From assembly GCF_000383915.1 (NCBI RefSeq), contig NZ_KB912942.1, positions 4,027,795-4,091,794 on the forward strand: a stretch of DNA of 64,000 nucleotides, given 5' to 3'. Origin of the DNA: Amycolatopsis benzoatilytica AK 16/65. GTDB lineage: Bacteria > Actinomycetota > Actinomycetes > Mycobacteriales > Pseudonocardiaceae. Shown piece by piece: positions 50,769 to 60,285 of this stretch; position 1 is the stretch's first letter; each line of letters starts with the position of its first letter. The notes beneath the pieces were generated by a model that saw nothing but the letters and a program-made list of their open reading frames with translations, did no database searches and was not told where the DNA came from. The position numbers and the translations under genes were made by a program.

Positions 50769-52086
50769 GTTCGACTCTCCTGTCGTGCTCTTCGGGCTGG
50801 GGCGCCCGGGTGCGCGGACGCGCTCCGGACGGCTGGACGACCACGGAGGTGATCCGCATCCGGCCGCGCCGGTCCTTGCCCCCTTCGGCGGACAGCCGAA
50901 GGCCGGCGACCTCGGCTTCGGCCCCCGGCAGCGGGACCCTACCCAGTCGCTCGGCGAGCAGTCCGCCCACGGTCTCCACGTCGTGGTCTTCCAGGTCGAC
51001 GCCGAACAGCTCGCCGAGGTCGTCGACGCTGAGCCGGGACGACACGCGGACCGCGCCGTCTTCGAGCTCTTCGACGTCGGGGCGTTCGTCGGCGTCGGAT
51101 TCGTCGGTGATTTCGCCGACGATCTCCTCGAGGATGTCCTCGATGGTGAGCAGGCCGGCGGTGCCGCCGTATTCGTCGACCGCGACGGCGAGGTGGTTGT
51201 GCGTGCGCTGCATTTCCTTCAGCAGCTCGTCCAGCCGTTTGGAGTCCGGGACGAAGCTGGCCGGGTTCATCACCGAGTCGACGGGCGCCGCCGCGCCGTT
51301 TTCGCTCATGTACGCCGGCATCAGGTCTTTGATGTTGACCACGCCGACGATGTCGTCCACCGAATCGTCGATGACCGGGAGCCGGGTGAAGCCGGTGCGC
51401 AGCGCCAGAGCGAGGGCCTGGCGCACGGTCTTGGTGCGTTCGATCCACACGATTTCGGTGCGCGGCACCATGACTTCGCGGGCGACGGTGTCGCCGAGTT
51501 CGAACACCGAGTGGATCATCTCGCGTTCGGAGTCCTCGACGACGCCGCGTTCCTGGGCGAGGTCGACGAGTTCGCGGAGTTCGACTTCGGAGGTGAACGG
51601 TCCTTCGCGGAAGCCGCGGCCGGGGGTGATCGCGTTGCCGAGCACGATCAGCAGCCGCGACAGCGGGCCGAGGACGGTGCCGAGCACCCGGACCGGTCCG
51701 GCGACGACCGTGCCGACCTCGTACGGGTGCTGGCGGCCGATGGTGCGCGGGCCGACGCCGATGATCACGTAGCTGACCACGACCATGACGCAGGCGGAGA
51801 CCAGGATGGCCAGCCAGAGCCGGCCGAACCACGCGTCGAAGGACATCGTGACCAGGACGGTCGCGGTGATTTCACAGGTCAGCCGCAGCAGGAGCAGCAG
51901 GTTGATGTGCCGGCGCCGTTCCGCGACGACGGCGGCGAGCTGCCGCGCGCCGACGCGGCCGGCCCGCACGAGGCCGTCGACGCGGGCCTGCGAAACGGTG
52001 CCGACCGCGGCGTCGGCGGCGGCGAACACGCCGGCGAGCAGCACGAGCGCCACCGCGATGACGACTTGTGCGGCAGGGCTTCCCAT
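50761..52086 (-). CDS. CorC/HlyC-family transporter with DUF21 and CBS domains
   Basis: 441 residues. The N-terminal DUF21 membrane domain covers ~1-170 (four hydrophobic segments; LLAGVFAAADAAVG). Two CBS domains follow (~200-320; VPRTEIVWIERTKT, LPVIDDSVDDIVGVVNIKDL) and a C-terminal CorC_HlyC domain. Family members take part in magnesium or cobalt transport. The gene follows ybeY after 10 bp and overlaps the deaminase-like gene by 8 bp. Confidence 0.92.
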   Translation of the reverse strand: MGSPAAQVVIAVALVLLAGVFAAADAAVGTVSQARVDGLVRAGRVGARQLAAVVAERRRHINLLLLLRLTCEITATVLVTMSFDAWFGRLWLAILVSACVMVVVSYVIIGVGPRTIGRQHPYEVGTVVAGPVRVLGTVLGPLSRLLIVLGNAITPGRGFREGPFTSEVELRELVDLAQERGVVEDSEREMIHSVFELGDTVAREVMVPRTEIVWIERTKTVRQALALALRTGFTRLPVIDDSVDDIVGVVNIKDLMPAYMSENGAAAPVDSVMNPASFVPDSKRLDELLKEMQRTHNHLAVAVDEYGGTAGLLTIEDILEEIVGEITDESDADERPDVEELEDGAVRVSSRLSVDDLGELFGVDLEDHDVETVGGLLAERLGRVPLPGAEAEVAGLRLSAEGGKDRRGRMRITSVVVQPSGARPRTRAPQPEEHDRRVEHA

Positions 52087-52096
52087 CGCGGTGTCC

Positions 52097-52648
52097 TTAG
52101 GGCGTTTCCCCGGAGGGCGGCGAGTCGAGGCCGGCGATGCCGAGCACCCGGTCGTCGGCGTCGCGTTGCGCGTCGCGGGCCTCGACGGCGGCGACCGCGG
52201 CCTGGAATTCGCCGAGGATCCGCTTCTGCAACCCGAACATCTCGCGTTCCTCGGCGGGTTCGGCGTGGTCGTAGCCGAGCAGGTGGAGACAGCCGTGGAC
52301 GGTCAGCAGGTGCAGCTCGTCGATCAGCCGGTGGCCCGCGGTCTTGGCCTGGTCTTTGGCGAACGCCGGGCAGAGCACGATGTCGCCGAGCAGCGCCGGG
52401 GACGCGTCGGGCGCGTCCGGGCGCCGGGACGAGTCGAACTCGTCCATCGGGAAGGCCATCACGTCGGTGGGCCCGGGCAGGTCCATCCAGCGTTCGTGGA
52501 GGTCTTCCATGACTTCGAGGGTGACGCACAGGATGGACAGCTCGGCGACCGGGCTGACTTCCATCTTGTCGAGTGCGAACCGCGCGGCGGAGACGATGGA
52601 CGCCTCGTCGACGTCGACGCCGGATTCGTTGGCGATCTCGATGCTCAT
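52097..52648 (-). CDS. ybeY: Endoribonuclease YbeY
   Basis: 183 residues. The zinc-binding motif [11 protein letters not shown] (~120-130) is complete, and [17 protein letters not shown] is the other family signature. YbeY matures the 3' end of 16S rRNA and takes part in ribosome quality control. The ATG at 52648 overlaps the stop codon of phoH. The ~35-residue C-terminal extension is longer than in E. coli. Confidence 0.95.
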   Translation of the reverse strand: MSIEIANESGVDVDEASIVSAARFALDKMEVSPVAELSILCVTLEVMEDLHERWMDLPGPTDVMAFPMDEFDSSRRPDAPDASPALLGDIVLCPAFAKDQAKTAGHRLIDELHLLTVHGCLHLLGYDHAEPAEEREMFGLQKRILGEFQAAVAAVEARDAQRDADDRVLGIAGLDSPPSGETP

Positions 52649-53724
52649 CGGCGGTTGCCTTTCCAGCCGCCGGTCTGCTGCGCTTGCGCGTCCTGCACGG
52701 CCTGCCACTTCTCGTACGCGTCGACGATGTCGCCGACCAGTTTGTGCCGGACCACGTCCTGGCTGGTGAGTTCGGCGAAGTGCAGGTCGTCGACGCCGAC
52801 GAGGATGTCGCGCACGACGCGGAGGCCGCTGCGCTGCCCGCCGGGGAGGTCGATCTGGGTGATGTCGCCGGTGACGACGATCTTGGCGCCGAACCCGAGC
52901 CGGGTGAGGAACATCTTCATCTGCTCGGGCGTGGTGTTCTGCGCTTCGTCGAGGATGATGAACGCGTCGTTCAACGTCCGGCCCCGCATGTATGCCAGCG
53001 GCGCGATCTCGATCGTGCCCGCCTGCATGAGCCGCGGAATGGACTCCGGCTCGACCATGTCGTGCAGCGCGTCGTACAGCGGCCGCAGGTACGGGTCGAT
53101 CTTCTCGTTGAGCGTGCCCGGCAGGTACCCGAGCCGTTCCCCTGCCTCGACCGCGGGCCGGGTCAGCACGATCCGCGTGACCTGCTTGGACTGCAGCGCC
53201 TGCACGGCTTTGGCCATCGCCAGGTACGTCTTGCCGGTGCCCGCCGGCCCGATCCCGAACACGATCGTGTGCTTGTCGATCGCGTCGACGTACCGCTTCT
53301 GGTTCAGCGTTTTGGGGCGGATCGTCTTTCCGCGCCGGGACACGATGTTGAGGCTGAGCACTTCCGCCGGGGACGCGTCGCCGCTGGACAGCATCCCGAC
53401 GGTGCGCCGCACGGTGTCCGGTCCCACTTGCTGCCCGCCGGCGGCGAGCTGCACCAGATCGGTGAAGACGCGCTCCGCGAACGCCACGTCCTCCGCCGTC
53501 CCGGTCAACGTCACTTCGTTGCCGCGCACGTGCACGTCGGCAGCCAGCAGCTCTTCCGCCACTCGCAGGTTCTCGTCGCGGGACCCGAGCAGGCTCAGCT
53601 GGGCGCCTTCCGGGATCGGAAATCGGACCTGGGCGGCCTCGGCGCCCGTCGTGTTGTCAGGGCGTGCGGCTCCACCCGGTTCAGTTCCGGCCACGTGGCC
53701 TCTGGCCTGCTTTCTGCGGGTCAA
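52645..53724 (-). CDS. phoH: PhoH-like ATPase
   Basis: 359 residues. Walker A is [17 protein letters not shown], Walker B is [15 protein letters not shown], and [15 protein letters not shown] and [11 protein letters not shown] are typical of PhoH. An N-terminal KH-like region precedes the core. The TTG at 53724 is the longest start; a GTG at 53694 (VAGTEPGG) is an alternative, and neither has a strong ribosome site. PhoH and YbeY are nearly always neighbours and may cooperate in RNA processing. Confidence 0.93.
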   Translation of the reverse strand: MTRRKQARGHVAGTEPGGAARPDNTTGAEAAQVRFPIPEGAQLSLLGSRDENLRVAEELLAADVHVRGNEVTLTGTAEDVAFAERVFTDLVQLAAGGQQVGPDTVRRTVGMLSSGDASPAEVLSLNIVSRRGKTIRPKTLNQKRYVDAIDKHTIVFGIGPAGTGKTYLAMAKAVQALQSKQVTRIVLTRPAVEAGERLGYLPGTLNEKIDPYLRPLYDALHDMVEPESIPRLMQAGTIEIAPLAYMRGRTLNDAFIILDEAQNTTPEQMKMFLTRLGFGAKIVVTGDITQIDLPGGQRSGLRVVRDILVGVDDLHFAELTSQDVVRHKLVGDIVDAYEKWQAVQDAQAQQTGGWKGNRR

Positions 53725-53778
53725 GGTATAGGGACTCCACCAGCCTACTTGCCCGGCTGTCCCCGGCGCAGTCCGGTT

Positions 53779-54150
53779 TCAATGCACTCCGCCCTGCGGC
53801 CGCCCGAACATCCCCAGCTGCTCCCCGCCCAGTACATGGGCGTGCACATGGAACACGGTCTGCCCGGCATCGGAGCCGGTGTTGAACACGACCCGGTACC
53901 CGTTGCCGGAAATCCCCTCCAGTTCCGCCACCTTCCGCGCCGTCAGCAACACGTCGCTCAACAGCTGAGGGTCGGCCTCCGCCAGCTCGCCCACGTTGCG
54001 GTACTTCTTGCGAGGCACCACCAGCACGTGCACTCGCGCCTGCGGATTGATGTCCCGAAACGCGAACGTGGTCTCGTCCTGGTACACCACGTCCGCCGGA
54101 ATCTCCCCGGCAATGATCCGCTCGAACAACGTCTCAGCAGCGTCACCCAT
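53779..54150 (-). CDS. HIT-family nucleotide hydrolase
   Basis: 123 residues. The histidine triad is HVHAHVLGG near residue 105, with ADVVYQDETTFAFRDINPQA and HVLVVPRKKYRNV before it, typical of HinT-like proteins that cleave AMP from amino or acyl groups. ATG at 54150. It lies upstream of phoH with a 54-bp gap. Confidence 0.92.
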   Translation of the reverse strand: MGDAAETLFERIIAGEIPADVVYQDETTFAFRDINPQARVHVLVVPRKKYRNVGELAEADPQLLSDVLLTARKVAELEGISGNGYRVVFNTGSDAGQTVFHVHAHVLGGEQLGMFGRPQGGVH

Positions 54151-54553
54151 GCGACAACCCTACAAACCCCGACCAAGCAACCAGCCAACCCCACGCGCCC
54201 ACTAGCGACAAACCCACGCAACCCCCGCACCAAACGCACCCACCGCACCGCGGGGCTCCGGGGGCTCGGCCCCCGGGAGATACGCGGAACCGCCCAGGCG
54301 AAGATGCGCGATGCGCATCGAAGATGCCGCGCCGGCGGTGGAGCCTGGGGGTCGCTCCACCGCCCGGCGCGGCTCCGCCGGACCGAGGGGGGAGGTGCCC
54401 GGCGGGGTTCGTGTTACTCGATGGTACTGCCCGCGCGGGGGCGGGCTGAAACCTCGAGTTCCGCGTTGCCGTGGAGAGTAGCTGGCGGGGGTGGGCCGCG
54501 TCAGTACTTCGGTGGTCTTTTTAGGGGTTTGGTCTCATTTTCGGGGGTTCGGG
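54151..54553. other. Structured non-coding region between the HIT gene and rsmE
   Basis: 403 bases without a convincing gene. It contains strong inverted repeats: CCGGGGGC/GCCCCCGG (54258-54276), GATGCGC/GCGCATC (about 54304-54320) and a long stem of about 14 bp around GCCGGCGGTGGAGC (about 54330-54371). These follow the rsmE stop codon on the minus strand and may terminate that operon. Part of the region is rich in G (54480-54553, T/G-rich). The HIT gene promoter should be at 54151-54250. Confidence 0.55.
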
Positions 54554-55306
54554 TCAGTGCCAGCGGCCGGTGAGGACCCCTAGTGCGCCCAGTGCGACGG
54601 CGGCGGCGGTGGAGGTGCGCAGCACGGTCGGGCCGAGCCGGACGGTGGTGGCGCCGGCGGCTTCGAGTGCGGCCAGCTCTTCGTCGGTGATGCCGCCCTC
54701 TGGGCCGACGACGAGCAGGAGGTCGCCGCCGCTGGGCAGGTCGAGCTCGGCGAGTTTGCTGGTGACGCCGGATTCGAGGACGAGGGTGCGGGACATCGTC
54801 CCGGCGAGCTGGGCGAGTTCGCCGGTGCTGACGGGTTCGGTCACCGCGGGCACGTGGGCGCGGCGGGCTTGTTTGGCCGCGGACCGGGCGGTGGCGCGCC
54901 AGCGGGCGAGCGCCTTGTCGCCGCGGGCGCCGTCGTCCCAGCGGGCGACGCTGCGGGCGGCGCGCCAGGGCACGATCGCGTCCGCGCCGGCTTCGGTGGC
55001 CAGTTCCACCGCGAGTTCGCCGCGGTCGCCCTTGGCCAGTGCCTGTGCGACGTGGACGCGCAGTGCGGGCGGTTCCTCGTCCCAGCGTTCTACGACGGTG
55101 AGGGTGACCGACGCGGCGCGGCCGGCTTCGACCGCTTCGACGGCGCAGCGGGCCATCGCGCCGGCTCCGTCGGAGAGCACGAGCTGCTCCCCGACGCGCA
55201 GCCGGCGCACGGTGGCCGCGTGCCGGGCTTCCTCGCCGTCGAGCAGCGCCCGCCCCGCGGCGGGCACCTCCGGGACGAGGAAGACCGGCAGCGTGGTGTC
55301 CGGCAC
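54554..55306 (-). CDS. rsmE: 16S rRNA (uracil-1498-N3)-methyltransferase
   Basis: 250 residues. N-terminal PUA-like region (EARHAATVRRLRVGEQLVLSDG), then a SPOUT domain with LLLVVGPEGGITDEELAALE and VRLGPTVLRTSTAAAVAL, the knotted SAM site. GTG start at 55306, 2 bp after the dnaJ stop codon. RsmE is often encoded next to dnaJ in actinobacteria. Confidence 0.95.
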   Translation of the reverse strand: MPDTTLPVFLVPEVPAAGRALLDGEEARHAATVRRLRVGEQLVLSDGAGAMARCAVEAVEAGRAASVTLTVVERWDEEPPALRVHVAQALAKGDRGELAVELATEAGADAIVPWRAARSVARWDDGARGDKALARWRATARSAAKQARRAHVPAVTEPVSTGELAQLAGTMSRTLVLESGVTSKLAELDLPSGGDLLLVVGPEGGITDEELAALEAAGATTVRLGPTVLRTSTAAAVALGALGVLTGRWH

Positions 55307-55308
55307 GG

Positions 55309-56472
55309 TCAGCGGTTCTTCGCGCGCAGCTTGGAGAACAGGCCGCCGTGCTTGCTGCCGTTGGCGGCCAGGGTCGGCACTTCTTCGCCGCGCTGCTGGG
55401 CCAGTTCGACCAGCAGGTCGCGCTGGGCGTCGTCGAGTTTGGTGGGCACTACGACGTCGATGTGCACGTGCAGGTCGCCGCGGCCGTCGACGCGGCCGGA
55501 CGAGCGCAGCCGCGGCATGCCCTTGCCGGTGAGCACCAGTTCGGTGTTCGGCTGGGTGCCGGGTTCGACGTCGAGTTCGTAGTCGCCGTCGATCAGGGTC
55601 GTGATCGGGACGCTGGCGCCGAGCGCCGCGGTGGTCATCGGGATGCGGAAGTTGCAGTGCAGGTCGTTGCCCTCGCGGACGAACACCTCGTGCGGCGCCT
55701 CGTCGATCTCGACGTACAGGTCGCCGGCCGGGCCGCCGCCGGGGCCGACCTCGCCCTGGCCGGACAGCCGGATGCGCATGCCGTCGCCGACGCCTGGCGG
55801 GATCTTCGCGGTGACCGTGCGCCGGGAGCGGATCCGGCCGTCGCCGCCGCACTGGCGGCACGGGTCCGGGATGACCTCGCCGAAGCCGCGGCAGACCGGG
55901 CACGGCCGGGCGGTGACGACCTGGCCGAGGAACGACCGCTGCACGGACTGGACCTCGCCGGCCCCGCCGCAGGTGTCGCAGGTCTTGGTGCTGGTGCCTT
56001 CGGCGGTGCCCGCACCGCGGCACAGGTCGCAGACGATCGCGGTGTCGACGGCGATCTCGCGGTCCGCGCCGGTGGCGCATTCCTCGAGGGTGAGGCCGAG
56101 CCGGATCAGCGCGTCCGAGCCGGGCTGCACGCGGCTGCGCGGGCCGCGGCCCCGTCCGCCGCCCCCGCCTGCCGCGCCGAAGAACGCGTCCATGATGTCG
56201 CCGAGGCCGCCGAAGCCGGAGAACGGGTCGCCGCCTCCGCCGCCGCGCGCGCCCGAGTCCATCGGGTCGCCGCCGAGGTCGACGATCTTGCGCTTCTGGG
56301 GGTCGGAGAGCACCTCGTACGCGGTGGTCACCTCGCCGAAGCGGTGCTGCGCGTCCTCCGACGGGTTCACGTCGGGGTGCAGTTCGCGGGCCAGCTTGCG
56401 GTACGCGCGCTTGATCTCCTGATCGCTCGCGTTCTTGGCCACCCCGAGGATCCCGTAGTAGTCCCTCGCCAC
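55309..56472 (-). CDS. dnaJ: Chaperone protein DnaJ (DnaJ2 type)
   Basis: 387 residues. The J domain has the HPD motif ([11 protein letters not shown]) and starts [10 protein letters not shown] Gly/Phe-rich stretch follows, then four zinc repeats: [24 protein letters not shown] and CRQCGGDG, and the C-terminal peptide-binding domain. GTG start at 56472. Here it is in an operon with hrcA, as for M. tuberculosis dnaJ2; the dnaK-linked dnaJ1 is elsewhere. Confidence 0.95.
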   Translation of the reverse strand: MARDYYGILGVAKNASDQEIKRAYRKLARELHPDVNPSEDAQHRFGEVTTAYEVLSDPQKRKIVDLGGDPMDSGARGGGGGDPFSGFGGLGDIMDAFFGAAGGGGGRGRGPRSRVQPGSDALIRLGLTLEECATGADREIAVDTAIVCDLCRGAGTAEGTSTKTCDTCGGAGEVQSVQRSFLGQVVTARPCPVCRGFGEVIPDPCRQCGGDGRIRSRRTVTAKIPPGVGDGMRIRLSGQGEVGPGGGPAGDLYVEIDEAPHEVFVREGNDLHCNFRIPMTTAALGASVPITTLIDGDYELDVEPGTQPNTELVLTGKGMPRLRSSGRVDGRGDLHVHIDVVVPTKLDDAQRDLLVELAQQRGEEVPTLAANGSKHGGLFSKLRAKNR

Positions 56473-56515
56473 GTTGCTCTGCCTTCTCCTTCGAGTTCCG
56501 CCCTCGCGCCGCCGG

Positions 56516-57541
56516 TCAGCGGCCGGACAGGATCTGTCCCACGTAGTTGGCGACCGCGCGGACCGCCGCGATGGTGCCGGGGTAGTCCATCCTGGTCGGC
56601 CCGACGACGCCCATTCCCCCGAGCAGCATGTCGTCCCGGCCGTAGCCGATCGACACGACCGAGGTGCTGCGCATCTGTTCGTCCTCATTTTCCTCACCGA
56701 TGCGCACCGTCACCGCACCGGGGTTGCGCGCCGCCGCTAGCAGCTTCAGGACGACCACCTGCTCCTCGAGCGCTTCCAGCACCTGCCGCAGCGATCCGGG
56801 GAAGTCCGAGACGTTGCGGGTGAGGTTGCCGGTGCCGCCGAGCACGATGCGCTCCTCCGGGTGCTCGACCAGCGATTCGACGAGCGTCGTGCAGATCCGG
56901 GTGAGGTGGTCGCGCAGGTCGGCGGGGGCGGCCTCGGGCAGCTCGGCCACGTTGGCCGCGGCGTCGGACAGGCGGCGGCCGGAGAGCGCGCCGTTGAGCA
57001 CGGTGCGCAGCCGGAGCACGGTCTCCTCGGTGACCACGTCGCCGAGGTCGACGGTGCGCTGGTCGACCCGGCCGGAGTCGGTGATCAGCACCAGCATCAG
57101 CCGCGCCGGGGTGAGCGGGACGACTTCCAGGTGCCGCGCCACGGTGTTGGTGAGCATCGGGTACTGCACGACCGCGACCTGCCGGGTGAGCTGCGCGAGC
57201 AGCCGGACCGACCGGCGCAGCACGTCGTCCACGTCGGTGCCGGAGTCGAGGAAGTGCGTGATCGCGCGGCGCTCGGCCGCCGACAGCGGCTTGATCTCCG
57301 AGAGCCGGTCGACGAAGAGCCGGTAGCCCTTGTCGGTGGGGATCCGGCCGGCGCTGGTGTGCGGCTGGGCGATGTAGCCCTCTTCCTCCAGCGCGGCCAT
57401 GTCGTTGCGCACGGTGGCACTGGACACGCCGAGGTTGTGCCGCTCGACGATCGTCTTCGACCCGACCGGCTCCTGATTGGAGACGTAGTCGGCGACGATC
57501 GCGCGCAGCACTTCGAAGCGACGCTCGTCCGTGTTCGCCAC
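56516..57541 (-). CDS. hrcA: Heat-inducible transcription repressor HrcA
   Basis: 341 residues. The winged helix is in [37 protein letters not shown] sequence (positions ~25-60), followed by [20 protein letters not shown], a strong signature of HrcA. A GGAGG precedes the GTG at 57541. HrcA binds CIRCE elements (TTAGCACTC-N9-GAGTGCTAA); none was found upstream in this window, so its targets must be elsewhere or the gene is not autoregulated. Confidence 0.95.
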   Translation of the reverse strand: MANTDERRFEVLRAIVADYVSNQEPVGSKTIVERHNLGVSSATVRNDMAALEEEGYIAQPHTSAGRIPTDKGYRLFVDRLSEIKPLSAAERRAITHFLDSGTDVDDVLRRSVRLLAQLTRQVAVVQYPMLTNTVARHLEVVPLTPARLMLVLITDSGRVDQRTVDLGDVVTEETVLRLRTVLNGALSGRRLSDAAANVAELPEAAPADLRDHLTRICTTLVESLVEHPEERIVLGGTGNLTRNVSDFPGSLRQVLEALEEQVVVLKLLAAARNPGAVTVRIGEENEDEQMRSTSVVSIGYGRDDMLLGGMGVVGPTRMDYPGTIAAVRAVANYVGQILSGR

Positions 57542-57762
57542 CGGCACCTCCGTTGCGGTCCTGCTGCCTCTCACAACGAGTTTACGGACCCCGGAGTGCC
57601 CGGCGGCGCCACCGGTCCGGGCCGCCCCGGGCAAACGGCGGGCAAATGCTTTCCCATGTCCGCGAACAAGACATAACGGAACCCCGGCTTGCAGCGGGAA
57701 CCGGAAGCAGGTTTTCTGCCTCGGAAAGACGTGGAGAAATCGAGCGGAAAGCAGTAGCCGAC

Positions 57763-58200
57763 ATGAACGCACTTTCCCCCGAAATCGCCGAAATCCGGCA
57801 GCGGGCCGCCGAAGCGCAGGAGCAGCTGAAGCACGTGTCGGCCACCGCGACAAGCCCGGACGGAGCGGTCACCGCGACCGTCAACACCGCCGGTGCGCTG
57901 CAGGAACTCACCTTCGGACCGCGCGCCGACGAGATGCCGCGAACCGCGCTCGCCGCCGCCGTGCTGGCCACCGCCCGACGCGCGCAGGCGCAGGCCGCAC
58001 AGCAACTGACCGCGATCATGGCACCCGTCATCGGCGAACACAGCGACGCGATGAAATTCCTCGAAGAACAGATTCCGGAGCCGGATGTTCCGGCGGAAGA
58101 AAGCGATCCGCGTCCGCCGTCCGCGGGCCGGGGCCGGCCGGCTCCGGCGAACGACGACGACTACTTCGACAACGGCCCGCTGACGGGGAGGCGCGACTGA
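57763..58200 (+). CDS. YbaB/EbfC-like protein of a type VII secretion-type cassette
   Basis: 145 residues. Residues ~1-105 have the YbaB pattern: helix [19 protein letters not shown], strands [24 protein letters not shown] and a long helix [21 protein letters not shown]. The ~40-residue acidic/Pro tail is typical of YbaB-like proteins encoded beside ESX-type genes in actinobacteria. Stop and next start overlap (TGATG). First gene of a four-gene cassette. Confidence 0.82.
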   Translation: MNALSPEIAEIRQRAAEAQEQLKHVSATATSPDGAVTATVNTAGALQELTFGPRADEMPRTALAAAVLATARRAQAQAAQQLTAIMAPVIGEHSDAMKFLEEQIPEPDVPAEESDPRPPSAGRGRPAPANDDDYFDNGPLTGRRD

Positions 58201-58523
58201 TGGCCGACGGGTACCAGGTCCACCTGGAGGCACTGCAACAGCACCAGGGCGACGTCCAGAACATCGCTCAGGGCGTGCACACCGCGGCCCAGGCGTGCGC
58301 CGCGGGCCAGGCCATGGGCGATCTTTCGTTCGGCATCATCGGCCAGCCGTTCGCGGCTGTGATGGAGTCGTTCACCGGGTCCGCCGGTGCGTTCATCGGC
58401 CAGGTCGCGGCCGCCGCCGACGACATCGCCGACCGGCTGCAGGCCGCGCACGACGCCTACGACACCCACGAGCAGCACGCCAAAGGCACCATCGACGGCG
58501 TCGGCAAGGAGATCCCGGCATGA
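58200..58523 (+). CDS. EspC-like (DUF2580) WXG100-type protein
   Basis: 107 residues, all helical. The spacing YQVHLEALQQHQGDVQNIAQ, then FGIIGQPFAAVMESFTG, resembles ESX-1 EspC/DUF2580 proteins, about 100 residues long and often secreted by type VII systems with partner proteins. No signal peptide, as expected. It overlaps the genes on both sides. Confidence 0.8.
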   Translation: MADGYQVHLEALQQHQGDVQNIAQGVHTAAQACAAGQAMGDLSFGIIGQPFAAVMESFTGSAGAFIGQVAAAADDIADRLQAAHDAYDTHEQHAKGTIDGVGKEIPA

Positions 58524-59752
58524 GCGGCAACCCGCTGGTCGCGACGGCCGAAGCGCCGTCCGGCGCGACGACGAACATGGGCTCCTCGGACAACGAGTGG
58601 AACAACCTCAACGCGCAGACCTCCGGAGCCGGGATCTTCAACGACGTGGCGTCGACGATCACCGACGCCCGGGCCGGCGACTGGGTAAATCTGGGGCTGG
58701 ACGCCGTCACCGACGGCCTGGACCTGCTCGGGGTGGCGATGGACCCGCTCGGCGCGCTCGCCAGCGCGGGCGTTGGCTGGCTCATCGAGCACATCAGCTT
58801 CCTCAAGGACGGCCTCGACAAGCTGGCCGGCAACCCAGAGGCGGTCACCGCCAAGGCCACGACCTGGGCGAACATCGCCAAGCAGCTCGAGGAAAGCGCA
58901 GGCCAGTACCAGCAGGCCGCGGCGAAGGTCCAGCCCGATTTCCAGGGCCAGGGCGGTTCGGCCTACCAGACCACCGCCGCCGGCTACGTGGCGACGCTGA
59001 AGGGCGCGGCAGGGCAGGCCAAGGGCACCTCGACGGGAATGCAGGTGGCCGCCGCGCTGGTCGGGACCGAGCGCGGCATCATCCGCGACATGATCTCGTC
59101 GTTCGTCGGCGAGCTGATCGTCAAGGGCCTCGCCGCGCTCGCCGCCTCGTGGTGCACCTTCGGCGGCACGATCGCCGCGTTCATCGCCGACACGGTCGTC
59201 GAGGGCGGCATCCTCGCGGAGAAGATCTCGAGCCGCATCGCCAAGGTCGTGGAGCAGCTGGACAAGCTCGCGCAGAAGGCCGGCAAGGCGAAGAGCGCGA
59301 TCGAGGACGCGTCGAACGCGCTGAAAAAGATCGGCAAGGGCGCGGACAAGCTGACCGACAAAAGCGTGGACGTCGCGGCGCGCGCGGAGCAGAAGGGCCT
59401 CGACGCCAAGAGCGCCGCGCGCGACGCCGGGAAATCGCATGTGGACGAGTCGGTGCCGGACAAGGCCGAGCGCTGGGGCGACGCGTGGAAGGGCAAGATC
59501 CCCGGCCAGGAAAAGCTGGAGGACCACGTCAAGCCCTACACCGAGGACGGCAGGCACGCGCTCAAGCCGACCAGCTGGAACGACCCGGAGCAGGCCGGGA
59601 AGACGGCCTGGAACCGGGCCGACACGATCGGCGTCGTCACCGAAGGACGCCGCCAGGAGAACGAGCAGCTCGACCGAACCCGCGAATCCGCGGAGTCCTA
59701 CGAGAAGGACCGGGCAAAGGAAGAGCTCGGCGGCGGAGGCGAGCAGAAGTGA
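58520..59752 (+). CDS. WXG-like type VII substrate with long helical C-terminus
   Basis: 410 residues. Residues ~30-75 and ~100-150 form a WXG-like helical pair; in place of W-x-G there is PDFQGQGGSAYQTTAAGY (~140), where F-Q-G takes the W-x-G position. Hydrophobic segments follow (AALVGTERGIIRDMISSFVG, LIVKGLAALAASWCTFGG, TIAAFIADTVVEG), then an Ala/Lys-rich charged coil and a hydrophilic tail to the end. No toxin domain was recognised in the tail. It starts ATGA with the previous stop codon. Likely exported or surface-linked; function unknown. Confidence 0.65.
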   Translation: MSGNPLVATAEAPSGATTNMGSSDNEWNNLNAQTSGAGIFNDVASTITDARAGDWVNLGLDAVTDGLDLLGVAMDPLGALASAGVGWLIEHISFLKDGLDKLAGNPEAVTAKATTWANIAKQLEESAGQYQQAAAKVQPDFQGQGGSAYQTTAAGYVATLKGAAGQAKGTSTGMQVAAALVGTERGIIRDMISSFVGELIVKGLAALAASWCTFGGTIAAFIADTVVEGGILAEKISSRIAKVVEQLDKLAQKAGKAKSAIEDASNALKKIGKGADKLTDKSVDVAARAEQKGLDAKSAARDAGKSHVDESVPDKAERWGDAWKGKIPGQEKLEDHVKPYTEDGRHALKPTSWNDPEQAGKTAWNRADTIGVVTEGRRQENEQLDRTRESAESYEKDRAKEELGGGGEQK

Positions 59753-60270
59753 CGGTGGAGGCCGATCCTCGGGAAGTAGCCGCCGCGAACCTGAGCGGGC
59801 GGCTGCATCCCTCGCAGCGCGGCGAGATCCTCGACATCATGTTCTGGATCATGCTCGGCATCGTGGTGGTCTTCGTCGCGCTCGGGATCGTCCTGCCGCT
59901 GACCACCGACATCCTGAGCGGCCCCAACGCCGGCCAGACCTGGGCGGCGGCCCCGTTCTGGCTCGCGCTCATCGCGGCCGGCGTGGTCCTGTGCGTCCGC
60001 CGGTACCGGGCGCTCAGCGACCCGGTCGTCGTGATCACCGGGTGGACCTACGATTTCGACAGCAAGAAGCCGCCGGCCCGGCCGTACGTGATCGCCAAGG
60101 GCCTGGAGAAGGACCGGTACGGCAACAAGACCAACCGGAAAATCGCCGTCGGCGGGAAGCAGTACTGGGTCAGCCGCGCGATGTACGCGCAGATCCAAGG
60201 CGACCGGAACAACACCGTCTGCGTCGTGCCCCGCGCGACGAAGCTGCTGAACGCCTTCCCTGCCGGGTAG
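59749..60270 (+). CDS. Two-TM membrane protein of the WXG cassette
   Basis: 173 residues. Two hydrophobic segments (FWIMLGIVVVFVALGIVLPL and PFWLALIAAGVVLCVRRYRA) are followed by a basic cytoplasmic or external domain (TNRKIAVGGKQYWVSRAMYA). GTG start overlaps the preceding stop by 4 bp. The order WXG-like protein then membrane protein is what one would expect for a substrate with an anchor or immunity partner, but this is only inference. Confidence 0.6.
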   Translation: MTVEADPREVAAANLSGRLHPSQRGEILDIMFWIMLGIVVVFVALGIVLPLTTDILSGPNAGQTWAAAPFWLALIAAGVVLCVRRYRALSDPVVVITGWTYDFDSKKPPARPYVIAKGLEKDRYGNKTNRKIAVGGKQYWVSRAMYAQIQGDRNNTVCVVPRATKLLNAFPAG

Positions 60271-60285
60271 GCGGCCCGGGGCTTT

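Noticed and set aside
57542..57762. CIRCE element upstream of hrcA
   Set aside because: No TTAGCACTC inverted repeat found in the intergenic region.
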